From contig WRGA01000107.1 of the NCBI GenBank assembly GCA_009787405.1, positions 1-38,447 on the forward strand: a stretch of DNA of 38,447 nt. The letters run 5' to 3'. The DNA is from Candidatus Azobacteroides sp. (GTDB lineage Bacteria; Bacteroidota; Bacteroidia; Bacteroidales; WRGA01). Under the pieces are notes generated by a model. That model saw only the letters and a list, made by a program, of their open reading frames with translations, did not search any database and was not told the origin of the DNA. How positions within the stretch are numbered: the first letter of the stretch is position 1; the number at the start of each line of letters is the position of its first letter. A program made the position numbers and the translations under genes. Positions 33,808-38,447 of this stretch are shown here, one piece after another.

Positions 33808-35115
33808 ATGAAAATGAGAAAATTATTTTTGTTTGTTTTAGTGGCTGCACCCTTTTTGTGCATGAATGCGCAAACAAGTGAAACTTCCTCCGGAAAACCT
33901 ACTTTTTTGAATACCGGAGGAAATTGGTTTCTGACGGTTTCGGGAGGTATCTCTCATTTATTCAGTGAAGGAAGTGGACGTTTGGATCTTTTTGACAACG
34001 TTCAACCGACAGTCGGCCTTTCCCTCGGAAAATGGATGACTCCTGTTTGGGGATTGCGTTTGAGCGCTACCGGCGCTAAATTGAAAGGTTATACCAATTG
34101 GAATGAAACCGCCGGTAAGGAGAGTCTGTGGTACAAAGGGATCAATTATCCGAGTCCGTACAGCGCGAGTGATACATATATTCCTGCCGGTTATTATCCG
34201 AATTATGTGAAAGAAACGTTTTTAGGTAAACAAAAAAATGATAAAGACGGGAACAACGGTTATCTTTATGATGTACCTTATATTAGCGGTGGGTTAGATT
34301 TATTGCTTAATTTGAGTAATGCATTCTGCGGTTATAGCCCGAATCGCGTGTTTAATTTCGTTGTATTCGGTGGTATCGGTTATGCTCACACATTTAAAGA
34401 TGGAGATAAAGGAGATGGACGTACCGCTGTGAACAATATCATGGAAAAAGGTGGTTTTATCGCTGATTTCCGTTTGAGCGACGCTATTAATCTCGGTTTG
34501 GAAGCCAATGCGTTAATTTTACCCGAAAATTTCGACCGTCAAGTAGGCGGCAGCAACAATCATGACGTTGTAGCAAATGTGATGTTGGGCATTACCTATA
34601 AATTCAAGCCGCGTAATTTCGTAAAAGCTGACTTGAAAGATCAACGGGAAATTGATGCGTTGAATAACGAAATCAACAGATTGCGTGATCAAAACAATGA
34701 ATTGAGCAAACGTCCGGTTTCTTGTCCGGCATGTCCTGAATGCGCAGCATGTCCGGAACCCACAGTGATCAAAGAAACCAAGAAAGTGTTTGATTATCTG
34801 CCGAAACCTGTATTCTTCCGTATCAACAGCTCTGTTATCGATGATGCTCAATGGTCGTCTATCGAAGAAGCCGTTCGTTATTTGAGAACAACTCCGGACG
34901 CTAAATTGAAAGTCACCGGTTATGCCGACAAGAAAACAGGAACTCCCGCAGGGAACAAAAAGTTGTCTGAAAAACGTGCTCAAGCCGTTTATAATGCAAT
35001 GGTCAAAAAATATAACATTGACCCGAGCCGTATCCAAACAGATTTCTTGGGCGATGAAGTTCAACCGTTTGGAGAAAATGACTGGAACCGTGTGGTTGTG
35101 TTTGTGAAAGATTGA
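33808..35115 (+). CDS. OmpA-family outer membrane protein
   Basis: 435 aa. A signal peptide (about 1-21, ending CMNAQ) precedes an N-terminal beta-barrel (about 30-270) ending in VMLGITYKFKPR. A helical linker (about 278-300) and a Cys/Pro cluster CPACPECAACPEP (about 307-320) follow, then a C-terminal OmpA domain (about 330-435) with VTGYADKKTGTPAGNKKLSEKRAQ, which holds the mDAP-binding Asp and Arg. It anchors the outer membrane to peptidoglycan. Five closely spaced Cys in the periplasmic linker are notable. Start could also be the ATG at 33814. Closed by a perfect terminator. Confidence 0.92.
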   Translation: MKMRKLFLFVLVAAPFLCMNAQTSETSSGKPTFLNTGGNWFLTVSGGISHLFSEGSGRLDLFDNVQPTVGLSLGKWMTPVWGLRLSATGAKLKGYTNWNETAGKESLWYKGINYPSPYSASDTYIPAGYYPNYVKETFLGKQKNDKDGNNGYLYDVPYISGGLDLLLNLSNAFCGYSPNRVFNFVVFGGIGYAHTFKDGDKGDGRTAVNNIMEKGGFIADFRLSDAINLGLEANALILPENFDRQVGGSNNHDVVANVMLGITYKFKPRNFVKADLKDQREIDALNNEINRLRDQNNELSKRPVSCPACPECAACPEPTVIKETKKVFDYLPKPVFFRINSSVIDDAQWSSIEEAVRYLRTTPDAKLKVTGYADKKTGTPAGNKKLSEKRAQAVYNAMVKKYNIDPSRIQTDFLGDEVQPFGENDWNRVVVFVKD

Positions 35116-35139
35116 TTTCAAAGTGAATGAGTAAAAAGC

Positions 35140-35169
35140 AAAAAGCCGATTCGAAAGAGTCGGCTTTTT
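35140..35169 (+). terminator. Intrinsic terminator after the OmpA-family gene
   Basis: AAAAAGCCGATTC (35140-35152) and GAGTCGGCTTTTT (35157-35169) pair over 13 bp around a GAAA tetraloop, with T-run. Confidence 0.9.
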
Positions 35170-35279
35170 TCATGTTCAGATTTCCGATCTGTAATTTTTC
35201 ATGCCGGATGGTAGTAGCTGCCGGCAGCAGGTATTTGGCGTCGCTGAAAGACGCGATAAATTGTATCTTTGTTCGAAAT

Positions 35280-36215
35280 TTACCGAACATTTCGGACGTT
35301 TTTTAAGGCAAAGATTATATTCTTCAAAAACAGGCATTGTTGATCAACAAAAGAATAATGCGAACAATTATCAATAAGAGTAAATTGTTTTTTTCCGACT
35401 ATTTCTTTTAAATCATTTAATTGTTTTCGTGAAAAAATACCGTCTTGTTTTCCGTAAACAGCGTATAAAGGCACATTGTTATTTCTTATCATTATTAATA
35501 TATTTTTTATATCTATATTATTTAAAGGTTCATTTTTGAAAAATAATCGAGTAGAATTTTTATTTCTTATATTATCCTTATAAAGATCACTTTCCTTATA
35601 TTCATTCATCAATTTCATATATTCCTCGGTTGGTTTCGGCATATTAAAGAAATGGTTACTATCTGCTATCTCATAACACATTGCTCTGTACTCCGGAGAA
35701 TTTTTTGAAAGTTTCCTTATTTCAATCACTTTATTCAACATCAGCGTATCTTTTTTATTTTTAAATATCTTTTCTGATGCATCTAAAATATGATCATAAG
35801 TTTCTTGCTGAGAAAACAACGCATCAACCAAAACAATACTTTCGACTTTTTCAATATATTTATTCGTATATAATGTCGCTACTATCCCTCCAAAGCTATG
35901 GGCGATTAAATTTGCTTTTTTAATTTTATATTTTTCATAGATCATATTTAAGTCATTAGACGCTTCATCAAAAGTAAATGTTGCATTTTCATCCAATGAC
36001 CTTCCTTCCCCTCGTCTGTCATATACGATTACAAAAAAGCCTTTCTCTGACAAAATATTCGCTGTAGTCGATTCAAATAATGTTGAGTTACCACCGGGCC
36101 CGCCATGTATAAAAATAACTATCGGGTCTGAATCGGAACCATACGATTTTAAATATATTGTTTGTCCATCAATAGATAATGGGAATAGAATAAGTATAAA
36201 AATTAAATGCTTCAT
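35280..36215 (-). CDS. Secreted alpha/beta hydrolase, proline-iminopeptidase-like
   Basis: 311 aa. A signal peptide (about 1-18, ending IDGQ) directs it to the periplasm. Motifs of the S33-like alpha/beta hydrolases: oxyanion HGGPGG (37-42), DRRGEGRS (66-73), nucleophile elbow AHSFGG with Ser107, late acid in YGKQDGIF and catalytic His in NCSHYSF. The cap domain (about 130-230) is Lys/Asn-rich. It is markedly more AT-rich than the core genes around it and sits next to mobile-like repeats, so recent transfer is plausible. The substrate is unknown: prolyl peptides, esters or lactones are all possible. Confidence 0.85.
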   Translation of the reverse strand: MKHLIFILILFPLSIDGQTIYLKSYGSDSDPIVIFIHGGPGGNSTLFESTTANILSEKGFFVIVYDRRGEGRSLDENATFTFDEASNDLNMIYEKYKIKKANLIAHSFGGIVATLYTNKYIEKVESIVLVDALFSQQETYDHILDASEKIFKNKKDTLMLNKVIEIRKLSKNSPEYRAMCYEIADSNHFFNMPKPTEEYMKLMNEYKESDLYKDNIRNKNSTRLFFKNEPLNNIDIKNILIMIRNNNVPLYAVYGKQDGIFSRKQLNDLKEIVGKKQFTLIDNCSHYSFVDQQCLFLKNIIFALKNVRNVR

Positions 36216-36368
36216 TGAAAATAAGAAGTTTTGAAATGTGTGTAGGATGTTGAATTGTCCGAGTTTTTGTTCATAACCGAAAATTATGTTTGTTCAAAAT
36301 AAGATTGCGTTCAGTGCTAATGAATATGCGAAATTAATGAACATATTTGGACTTGCAAAATAATTTTA

Positions 36369-36671
36369 AATGATTATCGGATGTTGTACCCGACTATCCC
36401 CGCAGCCGGGGTGTAAAAATGTGTCAATGCTTCAAAAAATATTCGTTCTTTTTTGTCCTGTCAGGGACATTATATTGGTAGAAAAACACCACCCTTCACC
36501 CTCCGGCCCGCCGGGGACAACATGTTTTCCTTCCCGCATTACGTCCCTGACGGGACTTTGGTTACCGGAGGGACTCTCCTTTCTACCGATATGTTGTCCC
36601 CGGCGGGACGGAAAACAACATTTTTTACACTCCCGCAGGTGAGGATACCGGGTGCAACATCCGATAATCAT
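36369..36671. repeat. MITE-like element, copy A (with REP palindromes)
   Basis: About 303 bp. Ends are inverted repeats: AATGATTATCGGATGTTG at the left and its near-perfect complement ending at 36671. ATAATTTTA flanks it at 36360-36368 and 36672-36680, a possible 9-nt target duplication. Inside are TGTCCTGTCAGGGAC (36454-36468), a CGTCCCTGACGGGAC palindrome and a GTCCCCGGCGGGAC palindrome, separated by TATATTGGTAGAAAA and TTTCTACCGATATG modules. It encodes no protein; the open frames across it mirror the palindromes. Copy B at 37983 is the inverted sister. Confidence 0.75.
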
Positions 36672-36800
36672 ATAATTTTATTATCATTATCGGCCGATTA
36701 AAAATCGAGCCATTTCCCGACGGATTTGAAAAGTAGGTATCTGTTACGTGTAAGGAGTTATCGGAGAGAATCGCCGTTTTCGGGAATTTCGAAAATATAT

Positions 36801-36972
36801 AGTGTCATGTCAACAATAAACCGAAATTAAATTTTATCGTTGACATAATATCGACTTTTATCGAAAACTTAATGAAGCTTTATTTGGTGGTGTCATAAAT
36901 TAGCTGATATATTATTATAAAACGCCGGTTATCATGGTATTTATTTCTTAAATCAGTCAATTCATGACACTA
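36801..36972. repeat. Small inverted-repeat element, possible MITE remnant
   Basis: AGTGTCATG at 36801-36809 and its complement at 36964-36972 bracket about 170 bp. Just inside the left end, ATGTCAACAATAAA pairs with TTTATCGTTGACAT (one mismatch, 12-nt loop). No coding capacity. Confidence 0.35.
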
Positions 36973-37056
36973 CCGAAAAAAGAACGGCACAGCCTGAGTT
37001 CTCCGGTGTTATTGGTTACATCGGTAAGCTTTTCTTTTAATTTTGGAAAACCAAAC

Positions 37057-37072
37057 AATTAGTCGACCAATT
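37057..37072. promoter_or_regulatory. Candidate FadR/GntR-type operator
   Basis: AATTAGTCGACCAATT is a 16-bp palindrome with one mismatched pair and resembles the TTGGT-N-ACCAA operators of FCD-type GntR regulators. It lies beyond the 3' end of the gntR-type gene, away from its promoter, so no target gene is obvious. Confidence 0.3.
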
Positions 37073-37116
37073 TGCATAAAAACAAAAAATAAAGGGCAGG
37101 AAGTATTTTTATAACA

Positions 37117-37144
37117 AAAAAAGAAGACCGGTCAGTCTTCTTTT
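37117..37144 (-). terminator. Terminator overlapping the 3' end of the GntR-type gene
   Basis: Reading the minus strand, AAAAGAAGAC (37135-37144) pairs with GTCTTCTTTT with loop TGACCG, then a T-run. The upstream arm is inside the last codons and the stop codon lies in the loop. Confidence 0.75.
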
Positions 37145-37869
37145 ATATTGATGCTTTCAGTTTTTTTGGCAAATTCCATGATTCCTTTCAAGTGCAGTTC
37201 CATTGTTTTATAAGCTGCATCTTCGTCTTGTTGAAGGATGTATTCGTACAGCAATTGGTGTTCTCTCAATGCTATTTGACCGGTATCTTTACATGTTTTG
37301 TATTTTTGATAATAGGCCATGATATCCGGAGTAATTGTCAACATCATGGATTTAAGCGCTTGATTTTTGCTTCCTTCCGCAATTTTCCGGTGAAAAGTCA
37401 AGTCTTCATCATAAGCGACTGAATTATCGGGACTGTCGCTTATTTTTGCACTGTAAGTGTCCAATGCCTCTTTGATATTTTTCAGATCATTTTCGTCTCT
37501 TCTTTGGGCACAAAGTCTTGCCGCATTGGTTTCGAGAATGAAACGGGTTTCCACCAAAGAATAAAAGTCGGTATTGTCTAATTTTAAAACGTCGGCGATT
37601 AATCCTTCCAATGCTGATATTTCAAGGCCCGCTACAATACTTCCCGATTGAGGCAGTGTTTTTAAAATTCCGTAAAATTCCAATTTTTTGATTGCATCAC
37701 GCACATAAGTTCTTCCCAAGCCTAATCTTTCTGCCAGTTTCCGTTCTGCCGGAAGCCTGTCGCCCGGTTTTAATTGTCCGGAACCAATTAATTGCTTGAT
37801 CTGCTTAATGATCAGATCCACCGGCTTTTCAACTACAACTTCATGTATATTATTTAAAATGTCTTCCAT
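37132..37869 (-). CDS. FadR/GntR-family transcriptional regulator (FCD domain)
   Basis: 245 aa. N-terminal winged helix (about 12-80): GQLKPGDRLPAERKLAERLG and GRTYVRDAIKKLEFYGIL are the GntR DNA-binding signature. The C-terminal all-helical FCD domain (about 95-230) keeps the metal ligands Asp156, His160, His204 and His226. FCD regulators of this type usually sense hexuronate or other organic acids (UxuR, ExuR, LldR). The uxuA remnant 20 kb away makes a hexuronate ligand tempting but unproven. It has a full promoter and its own terminator, and is framed by two inverted MITE-like copies. Confidence 0.9.
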   Translation of the reverse strand: MEDILNNIHEVVVEKPVDLIIKQIKQLIGSGQLKPGDRLPAERKLAERLGLGRTYVRDAIKKLEFYGILKTLPQSGSIVAGLEISALEGLIADVLKLDNTDFYSLVETRFILETNAARLCAQRRDENDLKNIKEALDTYSAKISDSPDNSVAYDEDLTFHRKIAEGSKNQALKSMMLTITPDIMAYYQKYKTCKDTGQIALREHQLLYEYILQQDEDAAYKTMELHLKGIMEFAKKTESINIKED

Positions 37870-37919
37870 GCACCTTTATATTATATGATTATTAATCGTA
37901 AAATTGGTTTTTGGTTTGA

Positions 37920-37951
37920 CAAAAGTAGAGAGTATTATCGAGAAATTCAAA
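37920..37951 (-). promoter_or_regulatory. Promoter of the GntR-type regulator
   Basis: Minus strand TTTG (37948-37951), 20-nt spacer, TACTTTTG (37920-37927); start near 37912, leader about 43 nt. A half-site AAATTGGT (plus strand, 37891-37898) lies in the leader and could take part in autoregulation. Confidence 0.7.
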
Positions 37952-37982
37952 ATATACTTGTAATGTTTTAAAAATAATATAA

Positions 37983-38322
37983 AACGATTATCGGATGTTG
38001 CACCTCCCTATTCCCTAAGTGTGGTGTAAGAATGTAATATTCGTTTTTTGAAAAATCCGGTCTGAAAAATGTTGTTTTCCGTCCCGCCGGGGACAACATA
38101 TCGGTAGAAAGGAGAATTCCGCCGGAGACCAAAGTCCCGTCAGGAACGTAATATGGAGAGGAAAAGATTTTGTCCCTGACGGGACAAAGGGTGAAGGGGT
38201 GGTGTTTTTCTACCGATATAATGTCCCTGACAGGACAAAAAAGGACGAATATTTTTTGAAACATGGACACATTTTTTATATCTGCCTGCAGGGAGGGCCG
38301 GGCATAACATCCGATAATCATT
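37983..38322. repeat. MITE-like element, copy B (inverted relative to copy A)
   Basis: About 340 bp. The reverse complement aligns along its length with copy A, including the GTCCCTGACAGGACA palindrome (38223-38237), the TACCGATATA spacer and the GTCCCGCCGGGGACAACA block (38081-38098). Ends read AACGATTATCGGATGTTG and the complement of AATGATTATCGGATGTTA. TAATATAA flanks it at 37975-37982 and 38323-38330, a possible 8-nt target duplication. It lies immediately upstream of the regulator promoter. Open frames inside are artefacts. Confidence 0.75.
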
Positions 38323-38447
38323 TAATATAATTAACAATAAGTATGTCGCAAAAAATAATTTATATTTTTAAACTCCGAGTCGCAAAGACGGAAAGGCGTA
38401 GAGTTTAAATTCTTTGTGACGTTGTGTCTTGGCAACTTCGCGTTTAA
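38323..38447. other. Non-coding end of the window
   Basis: Contains a degenerate CGCAAAGACGGAAAGGCG segment followed by TTTAAATTCTTTG, similar in type to about 8896-8957. No gene seen. Confidence 0.4.

Larger units (their letters stand above)
36673..37116. other. Gene-free region with inverted repeats and a FadR-like palindrome
   Basis: Holds a hairpin (36807-36820 / 36833-36846), a distant AGTGTCATG/CATGACACT pair (36801-36809 / 36964-36972) and a 16-bp near-palindrome at 37057-37072. No credible gene. Confidence 0.5.

Noticed and set aside
36370-36701. Overlapping open frames on both strands inside the MITE-like copy A
   Set aside because: Sense and antisense frames mirror each other because of the palindromes, and the same words recur in copy B; they reflect repeat structure, not protein.
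37968-38337. Open frames of 117 and 65 codons in copy B
   Set aside because: Same repeat-derived artefact as in copy A.

Overview
The window reads as chromosomal DNA of a member of the Bacteroidales (phylum Bacteroidota). The reasons are: many genes are preceded by the Bacteroidota -7 box TAnnTTTG, often with a TTTG -33 box 18-20 nt upstream; there are almost no Shine-Dalgarno sequences; the ribosomal cluster carries a DUF4295 protein; DUF4290, DUF4251 and DUF6515 families are present; MurA has Asp in place of the catalytic Cys. Most of the window is ordinary core genome at moderate GC, interrupted by a few accessory islands.

Layout. 1-1070: a HigB/RelE-like toxin, a short REP-like repeat, and tRNA-Ser(UGA) and tRNA-Pro(UGG). 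1.3-7.1 kb: aspS, a PBP4-type peptidase (dacB) followed 7 bp later by an orphan sensor histidine kinase, a conserved unknown protein and rsmI. 7.3-8.1 kb: a two-gene cassette of a 58-aa protein and a GNAT acetyltransferase, which looks like a toxin-antitoxin pair. 8.1-9.0 kb: a gene-free stretch holding a 245-bp element with 18-nt inverted ends. 9.0-16.8 kb: an AIM24-like protein, then on the minus strand ftsK, a secreted coiled-coil protein, ftsY, the bL28-bL33-DUF4295 ribosomal operon and an MsbA-like ABC exporter.

16.9-18.9 kb is an accessory pocket. It holds an internally deleted uxuA pseudogene, a secreted FISUMP-domain protein whose 3' end has the codon make-up of a hypervariable (diversity-generating retroelement type) cassette, and another REP-like repeat. 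18.8-21.7 kb: rplM-rpsI-rpsB-tsf, with a structured leader before rplM and a strong terminator after tsf. 21.7-31.8 kb: a PH-like membrane protein, lpxK-PNP-thiL, a LolA-like/multipass membrane pair, rplU-rpmA, a DUF4251 lipoprotein, then tsaB-DUF4290-murA. 31.8-35.2 kb: a DUF6515 low-complexity envelope protein, ferritin and an OmpA-family porin.

35.3-38.4 kb is a second accessory zone. It has an AT-rich secreted alpha/beta hydrolase and a FadR/GntR (FCD) regulator flanked by two inverted copies of a roughly 300-340-bp non-coding element. Each copy has inverted ends and an 8-9-nt AT-rich direct repeat on its flanks, so it looks like a MITE.

Functionally, the core genes cover translation (aspS, rsmI, bL28, bL33, uL13, uS9, uS2, EF-Ts, bL21, bL27, tsaB, tRNAs), envelope building (PBP4, LpxK, MsbA-like exporter, MurA, LolA-like, OmpA), protein targeting (FtsY) and chromosome segregation (FtsK). 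The observations most worth following up are the FISUMP hypervariable cassette, the MITE-like family of REP-containing elements and the GNAT cassette. No CRISPR array, phage or reverse transcriptase was seen.
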